This document shows positions 35,912 to 48,969 of a DNA stretch of 64,000 bases, one piece after another. The notes below the pieces were generated by a model. That model did not search any database and was not told the origin of the DNA. It saw nothing but the letters and a program-made list of their open reading frames with translations. Within the stretch, counting starts at the first letter, position 1. Each line of letters starts with the position of its first letter. Source of the DNA: Calliopsis andreniformis (taxonomy: Eukaryota > Arthropoda > Insecta > Hymenoptera > Andrenidae); assembly GCF_051401765.1 (NCBI RefSeq), contig NC_135068.1, positions 124,001 through 188,000 of the forward strand. Reading direction: 5' to 3'. The translations under genes and the position numbers were made by a program.

Positions 35912-37701
35912 ACTTTGACACCGCTGCGTCTGCCCATGTCATACGTTCGCAAACATGTATTTATTTTGTATTTTAACCTTGTGGCGATGATTTCTAAGGC
36001 CCAAACTCATCCGCCTGCTGAAGCAACGACCTTGGTTGAAGCCTAGGTTGCCCGGAACGTTGAAATGACCTTTACGTTCACACTGGTAGCATTAATTCCT
36101 CTTATACGATTGAAAATCTGCTGTATTTATATTGTATTTTATGATCCTGGCGTTGACTTCTAAGGCCCTAACTTTTCGATCTGGAGGAGCAACGCCGTAG
36201 AGTGAAGGCTGGGTTGCCCGGAATGTAGAAATTGCCATTACTTACACACTGATGGCAATTATTCCTTTTATTCGATTGAAAGCTGTTGAATTCATATTGT
36301 ATTTTATGCTTCTGGCGTTGACTTCTAAGGCCCTAACTATTCGATCAGGCGGTGCATCGCCCTAGAGTGAAGCGTAGGTTACACGGAACGTAGAAATGAC
36401 CATTAGTTTGACACCTCGTTGCATCTGCCCCTGTCATACATTCGCAAACCTGTTTCATTTATTTTGTATTTTAATCTTGTGGCGATAATTGCTGAGGCCC
36501 AAACTCATCCATCTGGTGAAGCAAAGCCCATGGTTGAAGCCTAGGTTGCCCGGAACGTTGAAATGACCATTAATTTGAAATCCGTTGCATCTGCTCCTGT
36601 CATGCGTTCGCAAAACTGTTGTAGTTAATTTGTATTTTAATCATGTGGCGATGATTTCTAAGGAAGAAACTCATCCATCGGGTGAAGCAACCCCTTTGGT
36701 TGAAGCCTAGGTTGCTCCGAACGTTGAAATGTCTTTTACGTTCACACTGGTAGCAATTATTCCGCTTATACGATTGAAAATCTGCTGTATTCATATTGAA
36801 TTTTATGCTCCTGGCGTTGACGTCTAAGGCCGTAACTCTTCGATCTGGAGGAGCATCGCCGTAGAGTGAAGCCTAGGTTGCCCGGAATGTAGAAATGGCG
36901 ATTACAAATACACGGATGGCAATTACTCCTTTTATTCAATTGAAAAACTGTTGAGTTTATATTGTATTTTATGCTTCTGGCATTGACTTCTAAGGCCCTA
37001 ACTATTCGATCTGGAGGTGCATCGCCCTAGAGTGAAGCCTAGGTTGCCCGGAACGTAGAAATGACCATTACTTTGACACTCGCTGCATCTGCCCATGTCA
37101 TACGTTCGCAAACCTGTTATACTTATTTTGTATTTTGACCTTGTGGCGATGGTTTCTAAGGCCCAAACTCATCCGCCTGGTGAAGCAACGCCCTTGGTTT
37201 GAGCCTAGGTTGCCCGAAACGTTGAAATGACTTTTACGTTCACACTGGTGGCAATTACTGCTCTTGTACGATTGAAAATCTGCTGTATTTATATTGTATT
37301 TTAATCCTCTGGCGTTGATTTCTAAGGTCCAAACACATGCACCTGATGAGGCAACACCCTAGAGCGACGCCTAGGTTGCCGTGAACGTAGAAATGACCAT
37401 TACTTTCGCACTGGTTGCAATTATTCCTTTTATACGATGGGAAATCTGTTGCATTTATATCGTATTTTATGGTTCTGGCGTTGACTTCTAAGGCCCTAAC
37501 TATTCGATCTGGTGGTGCATCGCCCTAGAGTGAATCTTAGGTTGCCCAGAACGTAGAAGTGACCATTACATTGACACCCGTTGCATCTGCCCCTGTCACA
37601 CGTTCGCAAACCTGTTGTATTTATTTTGTATTTTAATCTTGTGGCGATGATTTCTAAGACCCAAACTCATCCATCTGGTGAAGCAACGCCCATGGTTGAG
37701 G

Positions 37702-37867
37702 CCTAGGTTGCCCCGAACGTTGAAATGACCTTTACGTTCATACTGGTAGCAATTATACCTTTTATACGATTCAAAATCTGCTGTATTTATATCGTATTTT
37801 ATGCTCCTGGCATTGACTTCTAAGGCCCTAACTCATCCATCTGGAGGTGCAACGCCCTCGTGTGAAG
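37702..37867 (+). repeat. Landmark monomer L6
   Basis: CCTCGTGT lies at 37856. The next copy is 6,625 bp (40 monomers) away. Confidence 0.8.
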
Positions 37868-40800
37868 CCTAGGATGCCCGGAACGTAGAAATGACCATTG
37901 CATTGACGCCCGTTGCATCTGCTCCTGTCATACGTTCGCAAACCTGTTGTATTTATTTTGTATTTTAACTATGTGGCGATGATTTCTAAGTAGCAAACTC
38001 ATCAATCTGGCGAAGCAACGCCCTTGGTTGAAGCCTACGTTGCCCCGAAAGTTGAAATGACCTTTACGTTCATGCTGGTAGCAATTATTCCTCTTATACG
38101 ATAGAAAATCTGCTGTATTTATATTGTATTTTATGATCCTGGCGTTGACTTCTAAGGCCCTAACTTTTCGATCTGGAGGAGCAACGCCGTAGAGTGAAGG
38201 CTGGGTTGCCCGGAATGTAGAAATTGCCATTACTTACACACTGATGGCAATTAGTCCTTTTATTGGATTGAAAAACTGTTGAATTCATATTGTATTCTAT
38301 GCCTCTGGCGTTGATTTCTAAGAACCTAACTATTCGATCTGGTGGAGCAACGCCCTAGAGTTTAGCATAGCTTGCTCGGAACGTAGAAATGACCATTACT
38401 TTGACACCGCTGAATCTGCCCATGTCATACGTGCGCAAACCTGTTGCATTTATTTTGTATTTTAATCTGGTGGCGATGATTTCTAAGACCCAAACTCATC
38501 CACCTTGTGATGCAACGCCCTTGGTTGACGTCTAGGTTGCCCGGAACGTTGAAATGACCTTCACGTTCACAATGGTTGCAATCCCTCTTATACGATTGAA
38601 AATCTGCTGTATTTATATTGAATTTTATGCTCCTGGCGTTGGCGTCTAACGCCCTAACTCTTCGATTTGGAGGAGCGACGCCGTAGAGTGAAGGGTACGT
38701 CGGCCGGAATGTAGAAAAGGCAATTACTTTCACATTGATGGCAATTACTCCTTTTATTCAATTGAAAAACTGTAGAATTTATATTGCATTTTATGCTTCT
38801 GGCGTTGACTTCTAAGGCCCTAACTATTCGATCTGGTGCTGCATCGCCCGAGAATGAGGCCTAGGTTGCCCAGAACGTAGAAGTGACCATTACTTTGACA
38901 CCCGTTGCATCTGCTCCTGTCATACGTTCGCATACCTGTTGTATTTATTTTGAATTTTAATCATGTGGCGATGACTTCTAAGGACCGATCTCATCCATCT
39001 GGAGAAGCAACGCGCTTGGTTGAAGCCTAGGTTGCCCTGAACGTTGAAATGACCTTCACGTTCACACTGGTAGCAAATATTCCTCTTATACGATTGAAAA
39101 TCTGCTGTATTTATATTGTATTTCAATGCCCTGGCGTTAATATCTAGGGTCCAAACTCATCCACCTGGTGAGGCAACGCCCGACAGCGAAGCCTAGGTGG
39201 CCCTCACGTAGTATTGACCATTACTTTAGCGCTGGTTGTAATTATTCCTTTTATACGATGTGAAATCTGTTGTATTTATATCGTATTTTATGCTCCTGGC
39301 GTTGACTTCTAAGGCTCTGACTCTTCGATCTGGAGGAGCAACGTCGTACAGTGAAGCCTAGGGTGCCCAGAACGCAGAAGTGACCATTACTTTGACTCCC
39401 GTTGCATCTGCCCCTGTCACACGTTCGCAAACCTGTTGTATTTATTTTGTATTTTAATCTTGGGGCGATGATTTCTAAGACCCAAACTCATCCATCTGGT
39501 GAAGCAACGCCCTTGGTTGAGGCCTAGGTTGCCCGGAACGTTGAAATGACCTTTACGTTCACACTGGTAGCAATTATACCTCTTATACGATTCAAAATCT
39601 GCTGTATTTAAATTGCATTTTATGCTACTGGTATTGACCTCTAAGGCCCTAACTATTCGATCTGGTGGTGCATCGCCCTAGAGTGAAGCTTAGGTTGCCC
39701 AGAACGTAGAAGTGACCATTACATTGACACCCGTTGCATCTGCCCCTGTCACACGTTCGCAAACCTGTTGTATTTATTTTGTATTTTAATCTTGTGGCGA
39801 TGGTTTCTAAGACCCAAACTCATCCATCTGGTGAAGCAACGCCCATGGTTGAGGCCTAGGTTGCCCCGAACGTTGAAATGACCTTTACGTTCATGCTGGT
39901 AGCAATTATTCCTCTTATACGATTGAAAATCTGCTGTATTTATATTGTATTTTATGATCCTGGCGTTGACTTCTAAGGCCCTAACTTTTCGATCTGGAGG
40001 AGCAACGCCGTAGAGTGAAGGCTGGGTTGCCCGGAATGTAGAAATTGCCATTACTTACACACTGATGGCAATTAGTCCTTTTATTGGATTGAAAAACTGT
40101 TGAATTCATATTGTATTCTATGCCTCTGGCGTTGATTTCTAAGAACCTAACTATTCGATCTGGTGGAGCAACGCCCTAGAGTTTAGCATAGCTTGCTCGG
40201 AACGTAGAAATGACCATTACTTTGACACCGCTGAATCTGCCCATGTCATACGTGCGCAAACCTGTTGCATTTATTTTGTATTTTAATCTGGTGGCGATGA
40301 TTTCTAAGACCCAAACTCATCCACCTTGTGATGCAACGCCCTTGGTTGACGTCTAGGTTGCCCGGAACGTTGAAATGACCTTCACGTTCACAATGGTTGC
40401 AATCCCTCTTATACGATTGAAAATCTGCTGTATTTATATTGAATTTTATGCTCCTGGCGTTGGCGTCTAACGCCCTAACTCTTCGATCTGGAGGAGCGAC
40501 GCCGTAGAGTGAAGGGTACGTAGGCCGGAATGTAGAAAAGGCAATTACTTTCACATTGATGGCAATTACTCCTTTTATTCAATTGAAAAACTGTAGAATT
40601 TATATTGCATTTTATGCTTCTGGCGTTGACTTCTAAGGCCCTAACTATTCGATCTGGTGCTGCATCGCCCGAGAATGAGGCCTAGGTTGCCCAGAACGTA
40701 GATGTGACCATTACTTTGACACCCGTTGCATCTGCTCCTGTCATACGTTCGCATACCTGTTGTATTTATTTTGAATTTTAATCATGTGGCGATGACTTCT

Positions 40801-43800
40801 AAGGACCGATCTCATCCATCTGGAGAAGCAACGCGCTTGGTTGAAGCCTAGGTTGCCCTGAACGTTGAAATGACCTTCACGTTCACACTGGTAGCAAATA
40901 TTCCTCTTATACGATTGAAAATCTGCTGTATTTATATTGTATTTCAATGCCCTGGCGTTAATATCTAGGGTCCAAACTCATCCACCTGGTGAGGCAACGC
41001 CCGACAGCGAAGCCTAGGTGGCCCTCACGTAGTATTGACCATTACTTTAGCGCTGGTTGTAATTATTCCTTTTATACGATGTGAAATCTGTTGTATTTAT
41101 ATCGTATTTTATGCTCCTGGCGTTGACTTCTAAGGCTCTGACTCTTCGATCTGGAGGAGCAACGTCGTACAGTGAAGCCTAGGGTGCCCAGAACGCAGAA
41201 GTGACCATTACTTTGACTCCCGTTGCATCTGCCCCTGTCACACGTTCGCAAACCTGCTGTATTTATTTTGTATTTTAATCTTGGGGAGATGATTTCTAAG
41301 ACCCAAACTCATCCATCTGGTGAAGCAACGCCCTTGGTTGAGGCCTAGGTTGCCCGGAACGTTGAAATGACCTTTACGTTCACACTGGTAGCAATTATAC
41401 CTCTTATACGATTCAAAATCTGCTGTATTTAAATTGCATTTTATGCTACTGGTATTGACCTCTAAGGCCCTAACTATTCGATCTGGTGGTGCATCGCCCT
41501 AGAGTGAAGCTTAGGTTGCCCAGAACGTAGAAGTGACCATTACATTGACACCCGTTGCATCTGCCCCTGTCACACGTTCGCAAACCTGTTGTATTTATTT
41601 TGTATTTTAATCTTGTGGCGATGATTTCTAAGACCCAAACTCATCCATCTGGTGAAGCAACGCCCATGGTTGAGGCCTAGGTTGCCCCGAACGATGAAAT
41701 GACCTTTACGTTCATGCTGGTAGCAATTATTCCTCTTATACGATTGAAAATCTGCTGTATTTATATTGTATTTTATGATCCTGGCGTTGACTTCTAAGGC
41801 CCTAACTTTTCGATCTGGAGGAGCAACGCCGTAGAGTGAAGGCTGGGTTGCCCGGAATGTAGAAATTGCCATTACTTACACACTGATGGCAATTACTCCT
41901 TTTATTCAATTGAACAACTGTTGAATTCATATTGTATTTTATGCTTCTGGCGTTGACTTCTAAGGCCCTAACTTCTCGATCTGGCGGTGCATCGCCCTAG
42001 AGTGAAGCGTAGGTTGCACGGAACGTAGAAATGACCATTAGCTTGACACCCGTTGCATCTGCCCCTGTCATACATTCGCAAGCCTGTTGTATTTGTTTCG
42101 TATTTTAATCTTGTGGCGATGATTTCTAAGGCCCAAACTCATCCATCTGGTGAAGTAACGCCCTTGGTTGAAGCCTAGGTTGCCCCGCACGTTGAAATTA
42201 CCTTTACGTTCACACTGGTAGCAATTATTCCTCTTATACGATTGAAAATCTGCAGTACTTATATTGTATTTTACACCTCTGGCGTTAATTTCTAAGGTCC
42301 ATACTCATCCACCTGGTGAGGCAACACCCTAGAGCGAAGCGTAGGTTGCCCGGAACGTAGAAATCACCATTACTTTCGCACTGGTTGCAATTATTCCTTT
42401 TATACGATGGGAAATCTGTTGTATTTATATTGTATTTTATGCTTCTGGCGTTGACTTCTAAGGCCCTAACTATTCGATCTGGTGCTGCATCGCCCGAGAA
42501 TGAGGCCTAGGTTGCCCAGAACGTAGAAGTGACCATTACTTTGACACCCGTTGCATCTGCTCCTGTCATACGTTCGCATACCTGTTGTATTTATTTTGAA
42601 TTTTAATCATGTGGCGATGACTTCTAAGGACCGAACTCATCCATCTGGAGAAACAACGCGCTTGCTTGAAGCCTAGGTTGCCCGGAACGTTGAAATGACC
42701 TTCACGTTCACACTGGTAGCAAATATTCCTCTTATACGATTGAAAATCTGCTGTATTTATATTGTATTTCAATGCCCTGGCGTTAATATCTAGGGTCCAA
42801 ACTCATCCACCTGATGAGGCAACGCCCGACAGCGAAGCCTAGGTAGCCCTCACGTAGTAATGACCATTACTTTAGCGCTGGTTGTAATTATTCCTTTTAT
42901 ACGATGTGAAATCTGTTGTATTTATATCGTATTTTATGCTCCTGGCGTTGACTTCTAAGGCTCTGACTCTTCGATCTGGAGGAGCAACGTCGTACAGTGA
43001 AGCCTAGGGTGCCGAGAACGCAGAAGTGACCATTACTTTGACTCCCGTTGCATCTGCCCCTGTCACACGTTCGCAATCCTGTTGTATTTATTTTGTATTT
43101 TAATCTTGGGGCGATGATTTCTAAGACCCAAACTCATCCATGTGGTGAAGCAACGCCCTTGGTTGAGGCCTAGGTTGCCCGGAACGTTGAAATGACCTTT
43201 ACGTTCACACTGGTAGCAATTATATCTCTTATACGATTCAAAATCTGCTGTATTTAAATTGCAGTTTATGCTACTGGCATTGACTTCTAAGGCCCTAACT
43301 CTTCCATATGGAGGTGCAACGCCCTAGTGTGAAGCCTAGGTTGACCAGAACGTAGAAGTGACCATTACTTTGACACCCGTTGCATCTGCCCCTGTCATAC
43401 ATTCGCAAACCTGATGTATTTATTTTGTATCTTAATCTTGTGGCGATGATTTCTAAGGCCCAAACTCATCCACCTGGTGAAGCAAAGCCCTTGGTTGGAG
43501 CGTAGGTTGCCCGGAACGTTGAAATGACCTTCAGGTTCACATTGGTAGCAATTATTCCTCTTATAAGATTGAAAATATGCTGTATTTATATTGAATTTTA
43601 TGCTCCTGGCGTTGACGTCTAAGGCCCTAACTCTTCGATCTGGAGGAGCAACGCCGTAGAGTGAAGGGTAGGTAGCCCGGAATGTAGAAATGGCCATTAC
43701 ATATACACGGATGGCAATTACTCCTTTTATTCAATTGAAAAACTGTTAAATTTATATTGTATTTTATGCTTCTGGCATTGACTTCTAAGGCCCTCACTAT

Positions 43801-44274
43801 TCGATCTGGAGGTGCATTGCCCTAGAGTGAAGCCTAGGTTGCCCGGAACGTAGAAATGACCATTACTTTGACACCGCTGCGTCTGCCCATGTCATACGTT
43901 CGCAAACATGTATTTATTTTGTATTTTAACCTTGTGGCGATGATTTCTAAGGCCCAAACTCATCCGCCTGCTGAAGCAACGACCTTGGTTGAAGCCTAGG
44001 TTGCCCGGAACGTTGAAATGACCTTTACGTTCACACTGGTAGCATTAATTCCTCTTATACGATTGAAAATCTGCTGTATTTATATTGTATTTTATGCTTC
44101 TGGCGTTGACTTCTAAGGCCCTAACTATTCGATCTGGTGGAGCAACGCCCTAGAGTGAAGCCTAGCTTACCCTGAGCGTAGAAATGACCATTACTTTGTC
44201 ATCCGTTGCATCTGCTATTGTCATAAGTTCGCAAATCTGTTGTATTTATTTTGTATTTTAATCATGTGGCGATG

Positions 44275-46220
44275 GTTTCTAAGACCCAAACTCATCCATC
44301 TGGTGAAGCAACGCCCATGGTTGAGGCCTAGGTTGCCCCGAACGTTGAAATGACCTTTACGTTCATACTGGTAGCAGTTATACCTTTTATACGATTCAAA
44401 ATCTGCTGTATTTATATTGTATTTTATGCTCCTGGCATTGACTTCTAAGGCCCTAACTCATCCATCTGGAGGTGCAACGCCCTCGTGTGAAGCCTAGGAT
44501 GCCCGGAACGTAGAAATGACCATTGCATTGACGCCCGTTGCATCTGCTCCTGTCATACGTTCGCAAACCTGTTGTATTTATTTTGTATTTTAACTATGTG
44601 GCGATGATTTCTAAGGAGCAAACTCATCAATCTGGCGAAGCAACGCCCTTGGTTGAAGCCTACGTTGCCCCGAAAGTTGAAATGACCTTTACGTTCATGC
44701 TGGTAGCAATTATTCCTCTTATACGATAGAAAGTCTGCTGTATTTATATTGTATTTTATGATCCTGGCGTTGACTTCTAAGGCCCTAACTTTTCGATCTG
44801 GAGGAGCAACGCCGTAGAGTGAAGGCTGGGTTGCCCGGAATGTAGAAATTGCCATTACTTACACACTGATGGCAATTACTCCTTTTATTCGATTGAAAAA
44901 CTGTTGAATTCATATTGTATTTTATGCCTCTGGCGTTGATTTCTAAGAACCTAACTATTCGATCTGGTGGAGCAACGCCCGAGAGTTTAGCCTAGCTTGC
45001 CCGGATCGTAGAAATGACCATTACTTTGACACCGCTGAATCTGCCCATGTCATACGTGCGCAAACCTGTTGCATTTATTTTGTATTTTAATCTGGTGGCG
45101 ATGATTTCTAAGAACCAAACTCATCCACCTTGTGATGCAACGCCCTTGGTTGACGCCTAGGTTGCCCGGAACGTTGAAATGACCTTCACGTTCACAATGG
45201 TAGCAATAATCCCTCTTATACGATTGAAAATCTGCTGTATTTATATTGAATTTTATGCTCCTGGCGTTGACGTCTAACGCCCTAACTCTTCGATCTGGAG
45301 GAGCGACGCCGTAGAGTGAAGGGTACGTAGGCCGGAATGTAGAAAAGGCAATTACTTTCACATTGATGGCAATTACTCCTTTTATTCAATTGAAAAACTG
45401 TAGAATTTATATTGCATTTTATGCTTCTGGCGTTGACTTCTAAGGCCCTAACCATTCGATCTGGTGCTGCATCGCCCGAGAATGAGGCCTAGGTTGCCCA
45501 GAACGTAGAAGTGACCATTACTTTGACACCCGTTGCATCTGCTCCTGTCATACGTTCGCATACCTGTTGTATTTATTTTGAATTTTAATCATGTGGCGAT
45601 GACTTCTAAGGACCGAACTCATCCATCTGGAGAAGCAACGCGCTTGGTTGAAGCCTAGGTTGCCCTGAACGTTGAAATGACCTTCACGTTCACACTGGTA
45701 GCAAATATTCCTCTTATACGATTGAAAATCTGCTGTATTTATATTGTATTTCAATGCCCTGGCGTTAATATCTAGGGTCCAAACTCATCCACCTGGTGAG
45801 GCAACGCCCGACAGCGAAGCCTAGGTGGCCCTCACGTAGTATTGACCATTACTTTAGCGCTGGTTGTAATTATTCCTTTTATACGATGTGAAATCTGTTG
45901 TATTTATATCGTATTTTATGCTCCTGGCGTTGACTTCTAAGGCTCTGACTCTTCGATCTGGAGGAGCAACGTCGTACAGTGAAGCCTAGGGTGCCCAGAA
46001 CGCAGAAGTGACCATTACTTTGACTCCCGTTGCATCTGCCCCTGTCACACGTTCGCAAACCTGTTGTATTTATTTTGTATTTTAATCTTGGGGCGATGAT
46101 TTCTAAGACCCAAACTCATCCATCTGGTGAAGCAACGCCCTTGGTTGAGGCCTAGGTTGCCCGGAACGTTGAAATGACCTTTACGTTCACACTGGTAGCA
46201 ATTATACCTCTTATACGATT
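44275..46220 (+). repeat. Partial copy of 37,650-39,592
   Basis: About twelve monomers match the inside of the 48-monomer unit at an offset of 6,625 bp up to 45,100 and 6,628 bp after it. This copy is more diverged than the tandem pair: near 45,090-45,340 it reads AAGAACCAAACTCATCC, has three extra bases (GTAGCAATAATCCCTC against GTTGCAATCCCTC) and lacks several changes. It ends at about 46,220, where GCTGTGTTTATATTG replaces GCTGTATTTAAATTGC. It contains the landmark monomer at 44,327-44,492. Confidence 0.7.
44327..44492 (+). repeat. Landmark monomer L7
   Basis: CCTCGTGT lies at 44481. From this copy on the landmarks read GTAGCAGTTATACC rather than GTAGCAATTATACC, which separates the right-half group L7-L11 from L2-L6. 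The next copy is 4,477 bp (27 monomers) away. Confidence 0.8.
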
Positions 46221-46662
46221 GAAAATCTGCTGTGTTTATATTGTATTTAATGCTTCTGGCGTTGACTTCTAAGGACCTAACTATTCGATCTGGTGGAGCA
46301 ACGCCCTAGAGTGAAGCCTAGCTTACCCTGAACGTAGAAATGACCATTACTTTGACATCCGTTGCATCTGCTCCTGTCATAAGTTCTCAAACCTGTTGTA
46401 TTTATTTTGTATTTTAATCATGTGGCGATGATTTCTGAGGACCGAACTCATCCATCTGGTGAAGCAACGCGCTTGGTTGAAGCCTAGGTTGCCCGGAACG
46501 TTGAAAAGACCCTTACGTTCACACTGGTAGCAATTATTCCTCTAATACGATTGAAAATCTGCTGTATTTATATTGTAATTTATGCTCCTTGCGTTGACTT
46601 CTAAGGCCCTAACTCTTCGATCTGGAGGAGCAACGCCGTAGAGTGAAGCCTAGGTTGCCCGG
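45096..46662 (+). repeat. Block repeated at 57,192-58,758 (offset 12,096)
   Basis: About 9.5 monomers recur 12,096 bp (73 monomers) further right. The same offset also joins roughly 43,270-44,275 to 55,366-56,371. The 820 bp between the two matched stretches differ while keeping the same length. The block includes a distinctive beta-gamma monomer with TTGTATTTAATGCTTCTGG at about 46,240 and an alpha with CATAAGTTCTCAAACC. Confidence 0.7.
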
Positions 46663-47449
46663 AATGTAGAAATGGCCATTACAAATACACGGATGGCAAC
46701 TACTCCTTTTATTCAATTGAAAAACTGTTGAGTTTATATTGTATTTTATGCTTCTGGCATTGACTTCTATGGCCCTAACTATTCGATCTGGAGGTGCTTC
46801 GCCCTAGAGTGAAGCCTAGGTTGCCCGGAACGTAGAAATGACCATTACTTTGATACCGCTGCGCCTGCCCATGTCATACGTTCGCAAACCTGTCGCATTT
46901 ATTTTGTATTTTGACCTTGTGGCGATGGTCTCTAAGGCCCAAACTCATCCGCCTGGTGAAGCAACGCCCTTGGTTGAAGCCTAGGTTGCCCTGAACGTTG
47001 AAATGACCTTCACGTTCACACTGGTAGCAAATATTCCTCTTATACGATTGAAAATCTGCTGTATTTATATTGTATTTCAATGCCCTGGCGCTAATATCTA
47101 GGGTCCAAACTCATCCACCTGATGAGGCAACGCCCGACAGCGAAGCCTAGGTAGCCCTCACGTAGTAATGACCATTACTTTAGCGCTGGTTGTAATTATT
47201 CCTTTTATACGATGTGAAATCTGTTGTATTTATATCGTATTTTATGCTCCTGACATTGACTTCTAAGGCTCTGACTCTTCGATCTGGAGGAGCAACGTCG
47301 TACAGTGAAGCCTAGGGTGCCGAGAACGCAGAAGTGACCATTACTTTGACTCCCGTTGCATCTGCCCCTGTCACACGTTCGCAATCCTGTTGTATTTATT
47401 TTGTATTTTAATCTTGGGGCGATGGTTTCTAAGACCCAAACTCATTCAT
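46663..47449 (+). repeat. Mosaic stretch of ordinary alpha, beta and gamma monomers
   Basis: About five monomers join pieces that occur elsewhere. The gamma near 46,690 (ACAAATACACGGATGGCAAC) resembles those at 2,755 and 14,870. The alpha at about 46,880 has CCTGTCGCATTTATTTTG, a form otherwise seen as CCTGTCGTATT at 52,030, 55,010 and 58,820. The stretch from 46,990 resembles the interior of the 34,730-35,170 block. I saw no long near-identical partner for the stretch as a whole. Confidence 0.55.
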
Positions 47450-48775
47450 CTGGTGAAGCAACGCCCTTGGTTGAGGCCTAGGTTGCCCGGAACGTTGAAA
47501 TGACCTTTACGTTCACACTGGTAGCAATTATATCTCTTATACGATTCAAAATCTGCTGTATTTAAATTGCATTTTATGCTACTGGCATTGACTTCTAAGG
47601 CCCTAACTCTTCCATATGGAGGTGCAACGCCCTAGTGTGAAGCCTAGGTTGCCCGGAACGTAGAAATGACAATTACTTTGACACCCGCTGCATCTGCCCA
47701 TGTCATACGTTCGCAAACCTGTTGTATTTATTTTGTATTTTAATCATGTGCCGTTGATTTCTAAGACCCAAACTCATGCGTCTGGTGAAGTAACACCCTT
47801 GGTTGAAGCCTAGGTTGGCCGAAACGTTGAACTGACCTCTACGTTCACACTGGTGGCAATTACTGCTCTTGTACGATTGAAAATCTGCTGTATTTATATT
47901 GTATTTTAATCCTCTGGCGTTGATTTCTAAGGCCCTAACTTTTCGATCTGGAGGAGCAACGCCGTAGAGTGAAGGCTGGGTTACCCGGAATGTAGAAATT
48001 GCCATTACTTACACACTGATGGCAATTACTCCTTTTATTCGATTGAAAAACTGTTGAATTCATATTGTATTTTATGCCTCTGGCGTTGATTTCTAAGGCC
48101 CTAACTATTCGATCTGGTGCTGCATCGCCCGAGAATGAGGCCTAGGTTGCCCAGAACGTAGAAGTGACCATTACTTTGACACCCGTTGCATCTGCTCCTG
48201 TCATACGTTCGCATACCTGTTGTATTTATTTTGAATTTTAATCATGTGGCGATGACTTCTAAGGACCGAACTCATCCATCTGGAGAAGCAACGCGCTTGG
48301 TTGAAGCCTAGGTTGCCCTGAACGTTGAAATGACCTTCACGTTCACACTGGTAGCAAATATTCCTCTTATACGATTGAAAATCTGCTGTATTTATATTGT
48401 ATTTCAATGCCCTGACGTTAATATCTAGGGTCCAAACTCATCCACCTGGTGAGGCAACGCCCGACAGCGAAGCCTAGGTGGCCCTCACGTAGTAATGACC
48501 ATTACTTTAGCGCTGGTTGTAATTATTCCTTTTATACGATGTGAAATCTGTTGTATTTATATCGTATTTTATGCTCCTGGCGTTGACTTCTAAGGCTCTG
48601 ACTCTTCGATCTGGAGGAGCAACGTCGTACAGTGAAGCCTAGGGTGCCCAGAACGCAGAAGTGACCATTACTTTGACTCCCGTTGCATCTGCCCCTGTCA
48701 CACGTTCGCAAACCTGTTGTATTTATTTTGTATTTTAATCTTGGGGCGATGGTTTCTAAGACCCAAACTCATCCA
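47450..48775 (+). repeat. Eight-monomer block repeated at 53,413-54,738
   Basis: This block recurs with an offset of about 5,963 bp (36 monomers). It contains an unusual alpha-beta pair with GCCGTTGATTTCTAAGACCC and TAGGTTGGCCGAAACG that also resembles the alpha at 1,830 and 13,940, and a deletion-like joint where a beta reading CCTCTGGCGTTGATTTC continues directly as CTAACTTTTCGATCTGGAGG. Confidence 0.72.
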
Positions 48776-48803
48776 TCTGGTGAAGCAACGCCCATGGTTG
48801 AGG

Positions 48804-48969
48804 CCTAGGTTGCCCCGAACGTTGAAATGACCTTTACGTTCATACTGGTAGCAGTTATACCTTTTATACGATTCAAAATCTGCTGTATTTATATTGTATT
48901 TTATGCTCCTGGCATTGACTTCTAAGGCCCTAACTCATCCATCTGGAGGTGCAACGCCCTCGTGTGAAG
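48804..48969 (+). repeat. Landmark monomer L8
   Basis: CCTCGTGT lies at 48958. The next copy is only 2,153 bp (13 monomers) away. About 700 bp around it (48,634-49,330) match 50,787-51,483. Confidence 0.8.

Larger units (their letters stand above)
28146..44096 (+). repeat. Tandem pair of a 48-monomer unit (7,953 bp)
   Basis: Positions 28,146-36,143 match 36,099-44,096 at a constant offset of 7,953 bp. I noticed fewer than a dozen single-base differences, among them 28,257 (A/T), 28,405 (T/C), 34,730 (T/G), 35,647 (C/G) and the TAAGTAGC change near 37,990, so the copies are about 99.9% identical. The left limit falls at GTAGCAATTATTCC against GTAGCATTAATTCC and the right limit at TTTTATGATCC against TTTTATGCTTC, both in beta monomers. 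The pair includes the 11-monomer duplication in each copy. It is the largest and probably the youngest event seen. A false duplication in assembly cannot be excluded from the sequence alone. Confidence 0.87.
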
